From: Desulfosporosinus sp. FKB
Lineage (GTDB): Bacteria > Bacillota > Desulfitobacteriia > Desulfitobacteriales > Desulfitobacteriaceae
Length of the DNA stretch: 64,000 nt
Direction of reading: 5' to 3'
Assembly: GCF_002196705.1 (NCBI RefSeq)
Contig: NZ_NADJ01000008.1
Coordinates: 26,010-90,009, forward strand
The position numbers and the translations under genes were made by a program. The notes beneath the pieces were generated by a model. That model made no database searches, had not been told where the DNA came from, and saw only the letters and a list, made by a program, of their open reading frames with translations. This document shows positions 53,817-63,503 of this stretch, in pieces (positions within the stretch are counted from its first letter, which is position 1; every line of letters starts with the position of its first letter).

Positions 53817-56723
53817 ATGAGTATTCGTGTTCATGAATTAGCAAAGGAATTAAACTTTAGCAGTAAAGAAGTGATTACAAGACTCTTAGCTTTAGGAACA
53901 GATGTTAAAAATCATTTAAGTACTGTCGATCAAAAAGATGCAGATCGTTTAAGGGATCAACTGAAGGGAAAGGAGATAAATTTGGATCATTCTGAACGCA
54001 AAAATTCTGAGGAAATAAAAACTAAAACATCTGAAATCGGTCAAGAAGAACGGACAGCGGAAGGGCGGCCTTCAATGTCACGTCCCGCTTATCAAGGACA
54101 ACCGCAAGGTTCTCGTTCAAATCAAGTCCATAACCAAGGTCCGCGGCCTAATGCCCAAGGACCTTCTCAAGGACCCCGCACGGGTACTCAAAGCCCACGC
54201 CCAGGATATCATGGCCAAGGGCAATCCCAAGGCCCGAGACAAGGCTATCAAGGGCAACCACCAGGACCACGCCCCAGTTACCAAGGACAACCCCAAGGGC
54301 CAAGACAAGGTTACCAGGGACAATCTCAAGGGCCGAGACAAGGTTACCAGGGACAATCTCAAGGGCCGAGACAAGGTTATCAGGGACAATCTCAAGGGCC
54401 AAGACAAGGTTACCAGGGACAATCTCAAGGGCCAAGACAAGGTTACCAGGGACAATCTCAAGGGCCGAGACAAGGTTACCAGGGACAATCCCAAGGGCCT
54501 CGTCCAGGCTACCAGGGACAATCCCAAGGGCCGAGACCGGGCTATCAGGGACAATCCCAAGGGCCGAGACCGGGCTATCAGGGACAATCCCAAGGGCCGA
54601 GACCGGGCTATCAGGGACAATCCCAAGGACCGAGACAAGGCTATCAGGGACAATCCCAAGGACCGAGACCGGGCTATCAGGGACAATCCCAAGGACCGAG
54701 ACAAGGTTACCAAGGACAATCCCAAGGGCCTCGTCCAGGCTACCAGGGACAATCTCAAGGCCCGCGTTCTTCATCTGCCCGAGCTGGGGCAGGTATCCCA
54801 GCAGCTCCGGTAATAACGGAACAAGTGAAACGACAAACACCAGCCAGCAAAAAGGCGCAGGATAAAGCCTATGAACGAAAACGCGAAATGGAAAAAGAAC
54901 GCGAAAGTGTGCTCCGCACACCCCATAGACGCGCTCAAAAACAGCCGAAGAAAGAAGTTAAAGATACTACTCCAAAACACATTGTCATTCAGGAATCAAT
55001 CTCTGTTCAAGATTTAGCCATTAAAATGAGCCGCAAAGCCGGAGAACTCATAAAACATCTTATGAATTTAGGAGTTATGGCAACAATCAATCAAGAACTG
55101 GATTCGGAAACAGCAACTATTCTTGCCAATGAAATGGGTGTTACCGTTGAAGTAAAAGCCGAAAAGTCCTTAGCCGTTATCGAAGATATAGAAGATGATC
55201 CGAAGGACCTTGCTTTCCGCCCGCCGGTGGTTACAGTAATGGGGCATGTTGACCATGGAAAAACCTCTCTGTTGGATGCAATTCGTACTACGAATGTTAC
55301 TTCTTCCGAAGCTGGAGGGATTACCCAGCATATCGGTGCCTACCAGGTCGAGATTAATGGCCAGAAGATAACCTTTTTAGATACGCCCGGTCACGAAGCC
55401 TTTACGGCAATGCGGGCACGCGGTGCTCAAGTAACAGATATAGCGGTACTTGTGGTTGCAGCTGATGACGGAGTTATGCCTCAAACAGTCGAAGCTATTA
55501 ATCATGCCAAGGCCGCAGAAGTCCCGATTATTGTGGCTATTAATAAAATCGATAAGGAAAATGCTACCCCCGAAAGAGTTAAGCAAGAATTAACCGAATA
55601 CGGATTAGTGGTCGAAGAATGGGGCGGAGACACGATTGCTGTTCCCGTATCGGCAAAATCAAAGGTTAATATCGAGCAGCTTTTGGAAATGATACTCCTC
55701 GTTGCAGAAGTTCGTGACCTTAAGGCCAATCCTAACCGACTGGCAGCAGGGACCGTCATCGAAGCTGAGCTGGATAAAGGAAAGGGACCTATAGCCACGG
55801 TACTTGTCTCTAAGGGAACACTCAATGTTGGGGATGTTGCTGTTGCAGGCTGTGCCTTTGGCCGAATTCGAGCTATGGTCGATGACAAGGGCCGACGTGT
55901 TAAAAAGGCTGGCCCGTCCATGCCCGTTGAAATACAGGGTCTGTCAGAAGTGCCTGAAGCCGGAGAGCCTTTTGCTGTGGTAGCTGATGAAAAATTAGCG
56001 CGTCAAATTACCTCGGCACGGACTGCAGTAAGAAAGGTTGAAGAGTCAAAGCGTACTGTCGTAAAAGTCAGTTTGGAGGACCTCTTTGATAAGATCAAAG
56101 AAGGAGAAATTAAAGAGCTCAATATCATCATTAAGGCCGATGTTCAAGGTTCAGTAGAAGCCCTTAGACAATCCCTATTGAGGCTTTCAACGGATGAAGT
56201 CCGCGTAAATCCTATTCATGGCGGTGTTGGTGCAATTAATGAAAATGACATAATGTTAGCCTCTGCCTCCAACGCGATTATCATTGGCTTTAATGTTCGG
56301 GCAGATTCCAATATGAAAGCTACAGCAGATCTTGAAGGCGTTGATTTACGATTTTACAGAGTCATCTATGATGCCATTGAAGATGTTAAGGCAGCTATGA
56401 CTGGTCTCTTGGATCCAACTTTTAAAGAAGTTGTTCTTGGTAAAGCTGAAGTTCGCCAAGTTTTCAAAGTTCCCAAAGCAGGAACTGTTGCCGGTTGTAT
56501 GGTAACAGAAGGAAAAATTCTTCGTTCGGCAAAGGTACGCGTTATCAGGGATGGCATTGTGGTTCATGAAGGAGAAATGGAATCTCTGCGACGCTTCAAA
56601 GATGATGTCAAAGAGGTCTTAGAGAGCTTTGAATGTGGAATTGGAATCGAAAAATATAATGACATTAAAGAAGGAGATATCCTTGAAGCATTTGCTCTAG
56701 AAGAGGAAAAACGAACATTATAG
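53817..56723 (+). CDS. infB: Translation initiation factor IF-2 with long repeat-rich N-terminus
   Basis: GTPase that places initiator tRNA on the 30S subunit. 968 residues: a first IF2N domain (residues 1-50, [22 protein letters not shown]), then a disordered Gly/Gln/Pro/Arg-rich region (about 75-325) with 14 tandem 11-residue repeats at 165-318, a basic linker, a second IF2N domain (about 390-440), the G domain starting [18 protein letters not shown] at about 472 (also DTPGHE and NKIDK), and the C-terminal beta-barrel and initiator-tRNA-binding domains. The core is complete. GGGGGTGG precedes the ATG. Confidence 0.98.
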   Translation: MSIRVHELAKELNFSSKEVITRLLALGTDVKNHLSTVDQKDADRLRDQLKGKEINLDHSERKNSEEIKTKTSEIGQEERTAEGRPSMSRPAYQGQPQGSRSNQVHNQGPRPNAQGPSQGPRTGTQSPRPGYHGQGQSQGPRQGYQGQPPGPRPSYQGQPQGPRQGYQGQSQGPRQGYQGQSQGPRQGYQGQSQGPRQGYQGQSQGPRQGYQGQSQGPRQGYQGQSQGPRPGYQGQSQGPRPGYQGQSQGPRPGYQGQSQGPRPGYQGQSQGPRQGYQGQSQGPRPGYQGQSQGPRQGYQGQSQGPRPGYQGQSQGPRSSSARAGAGIPAAPVITEQVKRQTPASKKAQDKAYERKREMEKERESVLRTPHRRAQKQPKKEVKDTTPKHIVIQESISVQDLAIKMSRKAGELIKHLMNLGVMATINQELDSETATILANEMGVTVEVKAEKSLAVIEDIEDDPKDLAFRPPVVTVMGHVDHGKTSLLDAIRTTNVTSSEAGGITQHIGAYQVEINGQKITFLDTPGHEAFTAMRARGAQVTDIAVLVVAADDGVMPQTVEAINHAKAAEVPIIVAINKIDKENATPERVKQELTEYGLVVEEWGGDTIAVPVSAKSKVNIEQLLEMILLVAEVRDLKANPNRLAAGTVIEAELDKGKGPIATVLVSKGTLNVGDVAVAGCAFGRIRAMVDDKGRRVKKAGPSMPVEIQGLSEVPEAGEPFAVVADEKLARQITSARTAVRKVEESKRTVVKVSLEDLFDKIKEGEIKELNIIIKADVQGSVEALRQSLLRLSTDEVRVNPIHGGVGAINENDIMLASASNAIIIGFNVRADSNMKATADLEGVDLRFYRVIYDAIEDVKAAMTGLLDPTFKEVVLGKAEVRQVFKVPKAGTVAGCMVTEGKILRSAKVRVIRDGIVVHEGEMESLRRFKDDVKEVLESFECGIGIEKYNDIKEGDILEAFALEEEKRTL
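54309..54770 (+). repeat. 14 tandem 33-bp repeats within infB
   Basis: Fourteen units of exactly 33 bp, each encoding [10 protein letters not shown] followed by Q or P (one ends in S). Units differ mainly at silent sites (TAC/TAT, TCT/TCC, GGG/GGA, CGA/CGT), and third-position patterns fall into neighbouring groups, so the array grew by duplication. Looser copies precede it from about 54220. Reading frames on both strands stay open over the repeats. Confidence 0.97.
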
Positions 56724-56743
56724 TAATCCCAGGAGGGATACCT

Positions 56744-57118
56744 ATGTCAAAACATCGACCTAACCGTTTGGCTGAAACCCTTAAAGAAGAAATATCTCAA
56801 ATGATTTTAGTTGAACTCAAAGATCCTCGAATAGGCTTTGTCACAGTAACAAGTGTGGATGTGGCTAATGATTTAGCTCATGCTAAAGTCTATGTTAGTG
56901 TTATGGGCAATGAAGAGGATACTAAAACATCTTTAGATACCCTTAATAGAGCGGCTGGTTTTATGAGAAGTGAAATCGGGAAACGAATTCGTTTGCGACA
57001 TGCACCAGCCATAGTTTTCGTCAACGATCCATCAATCCAACATGGTGCCCATATTGCTAAGTTGCTGCGCGATGTTGGTGCAGCGGATACTGCAGACAAG
57101 GATGAATCGCATGAGTGA
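56744..57118 (+). CDS. rbfA: Ribosome-binding factor A
   Basis: 30S maturation factor that binds near the decoding centre. The 124 residues have RPNRLAETLKEEISQMILVELKDPRIGFVTVTSVD and the KH-like fold with HAPAIVFVNDPSIQHGAHIAKLL. AGGAGGG precedes the start. It overlaps nrnA by 8 bp. Confidence 0.97.
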   Translation: MSKHRPNRLAETLKEEISQMILVELKDPRIGFVTVTSVDVANDLAHAKVYVSVMGNEEDTKTSLDTLNRAAGFMRSEIGKRIRLRHAPAIVFVNDPSIQHGAHIAKLLRDVGAADTADKDESHE

Positions 57119-58091
57119 ACGTCTATTAACAGAAGAAATACTGGAAGTCCTGAGAAAAGCGCCATCGGTGGCGCTTTTCTCCCATGTCTCGCCGGATGGC
57201 GATTGCTTAGGGTCTATGTTGGCTCTTGGACTTGCCCTCGAAACAATGGGCAAAAAGGTAACGTTCTTTAATCCGGACCGCGTACCGATGGCTTTAGCTT
57301 TTTTGCCGGGTTCTGATCGTATTCGGCAAACTTTGCCGGACCCGAGGCCTCAAGTTTTAGTCTTTGTGGATTGTACGGATCTAAAACGTGTATCATTAAC
57401 TCCGGATTATTTAGATGATAGCATTGTTATTAATATTGATCATCATATTTCAAATCAAAAGTTCGGACATTTAAACTGGATTAATGATCAGGCGAGCGCT
57501 TGTGCTGAAATTTGTCTAACGTTGCTTAAACAATTGGGAATAGCTATTAATCGAGAAATAGCGGCAAATCTCTATACAGGCATTGTGACAGATTCAGGAT
57601 GTTTTCAATATAGCAATACAACAGCGCACACTCATCGCCTGACCGCAGAACTTATTGAGACGGGATTGGATTTAGCAGCCATCCATTATCATTTATTTGA
57701 CCAGAAACCGCTTGCGCAGATAAAGCTCTTGCAAGCAGCCTTAAATAGTCTGGAGCTTTATGCTGAAGGTCAGCTGGCAGTCATGACCTTAACTCTTGAG
57801 GATTTCCGGCAAAGCGCAGCTGACCAGGAACTCAGTGAGGGATTGGTTAATCATGCTAGGAGCATTAAAGGGGTTGAGGTAGCCGTCTTGCTCAAGGAAG
57901 TGGGAGCACAAGAGATTAAGAGTGGTTTTCGCTCCAACTTATGGTTTGATGTCAATATGACTGCAGCGCAATTTGGCGGCGGGGGACATCAGCGTGCTGC
58001 CGGCTGTACATTCAAGGTTTCACTAACTGAGGCTAAGCAACAGGTCATTAGTGCCATTGAGGAGGGGTTGATCCTTGGACGGCATCGTTAA
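57111..58091 (+). CDS. nrnA: Bifunctional oligoribonuclease / pAp phosphatase (DHH-DHHA1)
   Basis: Degrades nanoRNAs and 3'-phosphoadenosine-5'-phosphate. The 326 residues have HVSPDGDCLGSMLAL (Asp motif), VLVFVDCTD, NIDHHISNQKFG (DHH), GIVTDSGCFQYSN and the C-terminal DHHA1 motif GGGGHQRAAGC. ATG at 57111 starts inside the rbfA end, after AAGGATG; longer frames from 57042 are not supported. It overlaps truB by 17 bp. Confidence 0.95.
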   Translation: MSERLLTEEILEVLRKAPSVALFSHVSPDGDCLGSMLALGLALETMGKKVTFFNPDRVPMALAFLPGSDRIRQTLPDPRPQVLVFVDCTDLKRVSLTPDYLDDSIVINIDHHISNQKFGHLNWINDQASACAEICLTLLKQLGIAINREIAANLYTGIVTDSGCFQYSNTTAHTHRLTAELIETGLDLAAIHYHLFDQKPLAQIKLLQAALNSLELYAEGQLAVMTLTLEDFRQSAADQELSEGLVNHARSIKGVEVAVLLKEVGAQEIKSGFRSNLWFDVNMTAAQFGGGGHQRAAGCTFKVSLTEAKQQVISAIEEGLILGRHR

Positions 58092-58959
58092 CGTACTCAA
58101 ACCGCCGGGAATGACCTCTGCGGATGTTGTTGCTTGGATGCGCAGAACACTGAAGACAAAGAAAATTGGTCACACCGGCACTTTGGATCCTGGAGTTGTT
58201 GGAGTTTTGCCCATCTGTATAGGAAAAGGAACTCGTCTTGCTGAATATATTACTGAGCAGGGAAAGGCATATCTTGCCGAGGTCACCTTTGGAATTAAAA
58301 CCGAAACCCAAGACTCTTTTGGGAAAACGGTCTACGAGAAACAGCCTTTTCTTCAACGAACTGAAGTTGAGAGAGTGTTAAGGAAATTTGCAGGCAAAAT
58401 TTCTCAAATTCCTCCCATGTTCTCAGCGGTACACAAAGACGGCAAGCGCTTATATGAATTTGCTCGGCAAGGAATTTCTATAGAACGAGAGCCGCGTGAG
58501 GTAACTCTTTATAAGATCGAGCTTAAGAAGTGGTATGAAGATGAATTTCCGAGGGCAATTTTATATATCGAGTGTTCCAAAGGGACCTATATTCGAACAT
58601 TGTGTCATGACTTAGGTGAGGACTTAGGCTGCGGGGCTTATATGTCTTACTTGCTTCGGGTTCGGTCCGGCCCCTTTGAAATTCAAGACAGCTGGACTCT
58701 CGAAGAGATCGACGAGACAGTTCAAACATCACCGGTTCCCTTCCTTTTGCCTTTAACAGCCGGCATTGATCTTCCCAAGGTCTACTTATCAGCTGCCCGG
58801 GCTAATGCTTTTCGCAATGGGTTATCAACTAAGAGAGAACTAGTCAGGACCTCAGACCCTATTTCAAATTCTCAGGTTCAAGTTCTTGAGGGAGAACTGT
58901 TAATTGGAATTGGAGTGTGGCGTGAAAATTCTCTCTTTCCCTATAAGGTTATTGGATGA
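58075..58959 (+). CDS. truB: tRNA pseudouridine-55 synthase
   Basis: Forms pseudouridine at position 55 of the tRNA T-loop. The 294 residues have GIVNVLKPPGMTSADVV, IGHTGTLDPGVVGVLPICIGKGTR with catalytic Asp, YLAEVTFGIKTETQDSFG, PPMFSAVHKDGKRLYEFAR and CSKGTYIRTLCHDLGE. Start is TTG at 58075, 7 nt after GAGGAGGGG, inside the nrnA gene. ribF follows after 18 bp. Confidence 0.97.
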   Translation: MDGIVNVLKPPGMTSADVVAWMRRTLKTKKIGHTGTLDPGVVGVLPICIGKGTRLAEYITEQGKAYLAEVTFGIKTETQDSFGKTVYEKQPFLQRTEVERVLRKFAGKISQIPPMFSAVHKDGKRLYEFARQGISIEREPREVTLYKIELKKWYEDEFPRAILYIECSKGTYIRTLCHDLGEDLGCGAYMSYLLRVRSGPFEIQDSWTLEEIDETVQTSPVPFLLPLTAGIDLPKVYLSAARANAFRNGLSTKRELVRTSDPISNSQVQVLEGELLIGIGVWRENSLFPYKVIG

Positions 58960-58977
58960 TTTAGGAGGTCAAAATCC

Positions 58978-59901
58978 GTGCAAGTTCAAACAAATATGCC
59001 AACTAATAAAGAGCCTTGTGTATTGGCATTAGGAAATTTTGATGGAGTGCACCTTGGACATCGTCGTTTGCTTGAGCATGGATTGAGACAAGCTGAACGT
59101 TTGGGAGTAGGTCTTAGTGTTTTGCTCTTTGAGCCCCATCCCTTGAAAGTTCTCCAGCCTGAACGAGGAATTCAGTTACTTACGACGAATCAAGAACGTT
59201 TGAAATATTTTGAGGAGATCGGGGTAAACACAGTATTTCTCATTCCTTTTACTCGTGAGATGGCCAATACTTCACCGGAAGACTTTGTCATCAGGATTCT
59301 TATGCCCTTAGGGGTAGTTCGCGTTGTTGTGGGTTTTAACTATTCGTTTGGTGCTCATGGCAAGGGAAATCCAGAACTAATCCAGCTATTAGGTAAGCAA
59401 TATGGATTTGGAGTAAGCGTTCTTCAAGCACAGATGCTTGAAGGAAGGGTTATTTCTTCGAGCAGTATCCGTAAAGCTTTACTGCAAGGAGATATTGCTT
59501 TGGCGAGTGCCCTCCTGGGCCGATCTCCCAGCTTAAGCGGAACAGTGATTCATGGGGAAGAACGCGGACGATTATTGGGTTATCCAACCGCAAACCTTCG
59601 CCCAAATGAGGACATACTAATTCCCAAACGAGGTGTCTATGCTGTTTGGTCAACTATTAATGGTGCCTTTGTATCAGGTATGATGAATATCGGTATGAAG
59701 CCTACGTTTCATGATATGTATGGGACGAGTGTTGAAGTGAATTTCTTCGATTTTAACGGAGACTTATACGGTCAGGAATTAACAATTCATATTGAGGAAC
59801 GGTTGCGTGACGAGAGGAAATTCGATGGCATTAACGAACTTCTCCTTCAATTGAAAACCGATAAAATAAAAGCTCAGAGTCTTCTCAAGGGATTGTTTTA
59901 A
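58978..59901 (+). CDS. ribF: Bifunctional riboflavin kinase / FAD synthetase
   Basis: Makes FMN and FAD from riboflavin. The 307 residues have the nucleotidyltransferase domain (LALGNFDGVHLGHRRLLEHG, the HxGH-like motif; SSSIRKAL) and the C-terminal riboflavin kinase domain (GRLLGYPTANLRP, GVYAVWS, VEVNFFDFNGDLYG). Start is GTG at 58978 with GGAGGT upstream. It ends the rimP-to-ribF run; rpsO has its own promoter. Confidence 0.97.
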   Translation: MQVQTNMPTNKEPCVLALGNFDGVHLGHRRLLEHGLRQAERLGVGLSVLLFEPHPLKVLQPERGIQLLTTNQERLKYFEEIGVNTVFLIPFTREMANTSPEDFVIRILMPLGVVRVVVGFNYSFGAHGKGNPELIQLLGKQYGFGVSVLQAQMLEGRVISSSSIRKALLQGDIALASALLGRSPSLSGTVIHGEERGRLLGYPTANLRPNEDILIPKRGVYAVWSTINGAFVSGMMNIGMKPTFHDMYGTSVEVNFFDFNGDLYGQELTIHIEERLRDERKFDGINELLLQLKTDKIKAQSLLKGLF

Positions 59902-59915
59902 AGAAGGCCCGGAAC

Positions 59916-59944
59916 TTTACAAAAGCCAAAGAACCATGTATACT
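59916..59944 (+). promoter_or_regulatory. Promoter of rpsO
   Basis: TTTACA (59916-59921) and TATACT (59939-59944) are exactly 17 bp apart, just after ribF. The transcript would start at about 59951. Confidence 0.78.
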
Positions 59945-59959
59945 ATCATAGAACCTATG

Positions 59960-60032
59960 GGACCCGCTGACTCGGCTTATCGAAGCTCCGACGGTGTGCT
60001 GGGTAGTAGGGAATATTAATTATTGGAGGAAA
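59960..60032 (+). promoter_or_regulatory. Structured rpsO leader (S15 feedback candidate)
   Basis: ACCC (about 59962) can pair with GGGT (60001-60004) around a CGGCTT/AAGCTCCG hairpin (about 59972-59990), giving a junction-like fold before the GGAGG site. S15 represses its own mRNA through such leaders in several bacteria; identity here is inferred. Confidence 0.4.
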
Positions 60033-60037
60033 TTAAC

Positions 60038-60304
60038 ATGCTGACACCTGAAAAGAAACAAGAGATTATAGTTAAATATGCTCAACACGAAGGAGATACT
60101 GGTTCCCCGGAAGTCCAGATTGCTCTCCTTACGGAACGTATTACCTATTTAACGGAACATTTTAAAACTCACAAAAAAGACCATCATTCGCGGCGTGGGC
60201 TTTTAAAAATGGTTGGTTCCAGACGTTCGTTATTAAACTATCTGAAAAAAGTTGATTTTGAACGTTATCGTAATATTATTACCGCCCTTGGTTTGAGAAA
60301 ATAA
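60038..60304 (+). CDS. rpsO: 30S ribosomal protein S15
   Basis: Early-binding small-subunit protein, 88 residues: [20 protein letters not shown] with [34 protein letters not shown] and [13 protein letters not shown] at 60038 has GGAGGAAA upstream; the 60023 start would precede that site. A terminator follows and pnp begins 197 bases later. Confidence 0.98.
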   Translation: MLTPEKKQEIIVKYAQHEGDTGSPEVQIALLTERITYLTEHFKTHKKDHHSRRGLLKMVGSRRSLLNYLKKVDFERYRNIITALGLRK

Positions 60305-60319
60305 TAAAGATAGTACTAT

Positions 60320-60348
60320 AGAAGTGGGTCATTTGATCCACTTCTTTT
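60320..60348 (+). terminator. Terminator after rpsO
   Basis: AGAAGTGGGTC (60320-60330) pairs with GATCCACTTCT (60335-60345, one G-U pair), then TTT. Partial read-through into pnp is likely, as in other bacteria. Confidence 0.85.
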
Positions 60349-60500
60349 AACGTTTTTAAAAGTTTTTCCTTATATTTACGTATAATTCAGAGATATTCTT
60401 AGGTAAAGAGTTTTTTTTACAAATTGCAGGAAATAATAATAATATGTCGAAGAGGAAACAAGTTAAAAAGAAGGATTGAAAGTTTTAAGGAGGTTCCATT

Positions 60501-62654
60501 GTGAAACAGGAAGTATTTGAAAAGTCAATCTCCGTCGGCGGACGAACGATGACTTTCCAAACCGGAAAAATTGGCAAGCAGGCTGGTGGCGCAATTTTTC
60601 TTCGTTATGGGGATACAGTAGTATCTGCTTTTGCAACATGTAGTCCAGCACCGAGGGAAGGTATTGATTTCTTTCCTCTCACAGTTGAATTCGAAGAACG
60701 TATGTATGCCGCTGGTAAGATTCCAGGCGGATTCATTAAACGTGAAGGAAAAGCCAGTGAAAAGGCGACCTTATCTGCCCGTTTAATAGATCGTCCCATT
60801 CGTCCGTTATTTCCTGAAGGGTTTCGTAACGATGTCCAAGTAGTAGCGACTGTCATGTCGGTTGATCAGGACTGTGCGACCGATATCACGGCAATTAATG
60901 CCGCATCAGCCGCTCTTGCTGTCTCAAATGTTCCTTTCGAGGGACCTGTTGCGGCGGTCACAGTTGGACTTGTGGATGGGGAATTTATAATTAATCCTAC
61001 GATTGAACAAAGCGGTAAGAGTAAGATGCATCTAACAGTAGCTGGAACAGAAGAAGCCGTTATGATGGTTGAAGCCGGTGCTCAAGAAGTCGAAGAACAG
61101 TTAATGCTCGAAGCTATTATGTTTGGACATTCTGAAATCAAAAAACTTGCTAAGTTCATTGCAGAGTATCGTGAAGAAGCTTTACAGCTGGGCTTGGCAA
61201 AGGAAAAAATGGAAGTCCAATTCGATAAAATTCCTGAAACCATTGTTGAGGCAGTTAAAGCCTATGCCTATACCAGGTTAGATGCTGCTGTTCGCGTCGA
61301 GGAGAAAAAGGCCAGGGAAAGTGCTATTGATGAAGTAAAAGTCGATGCTCTGAAATTCTTTGCGGCTGAGTTCCCCGATGATATGAAGGCGGTAGAAACT
61401 GTTTTAGAGGACATGGTCCATTTAATTGTCCGTAAATTAATTACAGATGAACATATTCGCCCTGATGGCCGGGCTGTTGATGAAGTGCGTCCTATTAGTA
61501 TTGAGGTAGGAATTTTACCTCGAACTCATGGTTCAGGTCTCTTTACCAGGGGGCAAACTCAAGTATTAACCGTCGCTACGTTAGGGGCTGCTGGAGATGA
61601 ACAAATTCTAGATGGTTTAGGATTAGAACGTTCAAAACGTTACATACATCATTATAACTTTCCGCCCTACAGTGTCGGAGAAACACGACCCATGCGTGGA
61701 CCGGGCCGTAGGGAGATTGGACATGGTGCCTTGGCGGAAAGAGCGCTTGTTCCAGTTTTACCGGATGAAAATGAATTTCCCTATACGATACGTCTGGTAT
61801 CGGAAGTATTGGAATCCAATGGCTCCAGTTCTATGGCCTCCGTTTGCGGAAGCACTCTTTCCTTGATGGATGCCGGTGTTCCGATTACGGCACCAGTTGC
61901 CGGCGTGGCCATGGGTCTAATTAAGGAAGGCGATAATTTCGCAATTCTTACAGATATCCAGGGACTAGAGGATCACTTTGGAGATATGGATTTCAAAGTC
62001 GCGGGCACGAGCAAAGGGGTAACGGCTCTGCAAATGGATATAAAAATTAAAGGAGTTTCCCGCGAAGTTCTTGCCCAAGGACTCACTCAGGCTAAAGCCG
62101 GTCGCCTCTTTATTCTCGATAAGATGCTGGCCGTTCTTGATAAACCTCGACCAGAACTTTCAATCTATGCGCCGCGCATTATTACCGCCTCAATACATCC
62201 AGATAAAATACGCGATGTTATTGGACCAGGTGGAAAAACCATCAAGAAAATTATTGAAGAAACGGGCGTTAAAATTGATATTGAGGATGATGGCCGCGTC
62301 TTTATCTCTTCTGTTGCCGGAGAAGGCGGGGAGCAAGCTTTAAAAATTATTCAGGCTTTAACTCAAGACGTCGAGGTTGGTAAAATCTATAAAGGAAAAG
62401 TTACCCGAGTCATGGATTTTGGAGCTTTTGTAGAGGTTATTCCCGGAGTCCTTGGACTGAGCGGAAAAGAAGGATTAGTGCATATTTCACAACTGTCTCA
62501 GGAACGAGTCGAAAAGGTTGAAGATGTCGTAAAAGTTGGCGATGAAATTACGGTGAAGGCTACGGCCATTGATAAACAGGGTCGATTGAATCTTTCTCGT
62601 AAAGAAGCGATGGCAAGTGCTCGAAAGGACCCTGCTGTTAGTTCATCAAAGTAG
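60501..62654 (+). CDS. pnp: Polyribonucleotide nucleotidyltransferase (PNPase)
   Basis: Phosphorolytic 3'-to-5' exoribonuclease of the RNA degradosome. The 717 residues comprise two RNase PH domains (first from [21 protein letters not shown], second from [18 protein letters not shown], with [14 protein letters not shown] and [13 protein letters not shown]), a KH domain ([20 protein letters not shown]) and a C-terminal S1 domain ([20 protein letters not shown]). Start is GTG at 60501 after AAGGAGG. Confidence 0.98.
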   Translation: MKQEVFEKSISVGGRTMTFQTGKIGKQAGGAIFLRYGDTVVSAFATCSPAPREGIDFFPLTVEFEERMYAAGKIPGGFIKREGKASEKATLSARLIDRPIRPLFPEGFRNDVQVVATVMSVDQDCATDITAINAASAALAVSNVPFEGPVAAVTVGLVDGEFIINPTIEQSGKSKMHLTVAGTEEAVMMVEAGAQEVEEQLMLEAIMFGHSEIKKLAKFIAEYREEALQLGLAKEKMEVQFDKIPETIVEAVKAYAYTRLDAAVRVEEKKARESAIDEVKVDALKFFAAEFPDDMKAVETVLEDMVHLIVRKLITDEHIRPDGRAVDEVRPISIEVGILPRTHGSGLFTRGQTQVLTVATLGAAGDEQILDGLGLERSKRYIHHYNFPPYSVGETRPMRGPGRREIGHGALAERALVPVLPDENEFPYTIRLVSEVLESNGSSSMASVCGSTLSLMDAGVPITAPVAGVAMGLIKEGDNFAILTDIQGLEDHFGDMDFKVAGTSKGVTALQMDIKIKGVSREVLAQGLTQAKAGRLFILDKMLAVLDKPRPELSIYAPRIITASIHPDKIRDVIGPGGKTIKKIIEETGVKIDIEDDGRVFISSVAGEGGEQALKIIQALTQDVEVGKIYKGKVTRVMDFGAFVEVIPGVLGLSGKEGLVHISQLSQERVEKVEDVVKVGDEITVKATAIDKQGRLNLSRKEAMASARKDPAVSSSK

Positions 62655-62722
62655 CTAATATTTTTTAATGATCAGTCTGTTAATTCCCCTCTGAGCATAA
62701 ATTTATGGAAGGGGGGACGCGA

Positions 62723-63481
62723 ATGTTTATTAACTTAAAAATCTCGCGACGAATTCTCTCGTTAGGCGGGATTTTCTTTCTCTTGTTGCTTGGAATTATC
62801 GTTGAGCATAAGATGGTGCTTTCCACTTCCCATGTTTCTAAGCCTGTGGAACAAATCAATACGGATCAGAAAGTCATGGCCCTTACTATCAATGTTGATT
62901 GGGGAGAAGAGTTTATTCCGGCAATGTTGGAAGCTTTAGATAATGACCATGCGAAGGCTACGTTTTTTGTAACGGGCCGCTGGGCTAAAAAAAACCCGGA
63001 ATTGTTAAAAGAGATAGCAAATCGCGGTCATGAGATTGAAAATCATGGCTATTCCCATCCCCATCCTGATAATTTATCAGTTGGAGCAAATCAGGAAGAG
63101 ATAAAAAAAACAGAGAGTATTATCCAGGGGATTATCGGCAGAAGAACTCATTTCTATGCGCCGCCCTATGGAGAAAAGGGAGCGCCAGGATTACGGGCGG
63201 CGGATCTGTTAGGGTATCAGACAATTTTGTGGACCTTAGATACTGTGGATTGGCGCGAGGGAAGCACACCAGGAATCATTGCTCAAAGAGTTATTAATCC
63301 AGCTGTACGGTTTGGCATCAAGCCTGAAAAAAATGGTGCCATCGTTTTAATGCATCCGAAATTAAATACAGTAAAGGCTTTACCGATTATTTTAGGCCAG
63401 TTGACTCGCGAAGGATTTACCTTCCAAACTCTCGATGCACTAATAACATTTGATCAGATCGGAAATACTACCTCACGATGA
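62723..63481 (+). CDS. YlxY-like polysaccharide deacetylase family protein
   Basis: A 252-residue membrane-anchored NodB-domain protein. One N-terminal helix (about 10-28) is followed by the domain MALTINVDWGEEF, where the usual DDG of motif 1 is DWG: the second Asp, a metal ligand, is replaced. Motif 2 is ENHGYSHPHP, motif 3 APPYGEKGAPG and the late motif LMHPK. The same place between pnp and a carboxypeptidase gene is held by ylxY in Bacillus subtilis, so it is probably the orthologue; deacetylase activity is doubtful given the altered motif. ATG at 62723 has GGGGGGACGCGA before it. Confidence 0.88.
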   Translation: MFINLKISRRILSLGGIFFLLLLGIIVEHKMVLSTSHVSKPVEQINTDQKVMALTINVDWGEEFIPAMLEALDNDHAKATFFVTGRWAKKNPELLKEIANRGHEIENHGYSHPHPDNLSVGANQEEIKKTESIIQGIIGRRTHFYAPPYGEKGAPGLRAADLLGYQTILWTLDTVDWREGSTPGIIAQRVINPAVRFGIKPEKNGAIVLMHPKLNTVKALPIILGQLTREGFTFQTLDALITFDQIGNTTSR

Positions 63482-63503
63482 ACTTAAAAGTTGAGGTGGT
63501 TTG

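Noticed and set aside
54309-54770. CRISPR-like regular repeats
   Set aside because: The 33-bp units are directly adjacent without spacers and encode an in-frame protein repeat; no cas genes are near.
54117-54921. Long open frames of 213, 220 and 257 codons in other frames over the infB repeats
   Set aside because: They result from the 33-bp repeat, a multiple of three that lacks stop codons in several frames; no ribosome binding sites support them, and infB fully explains the region.
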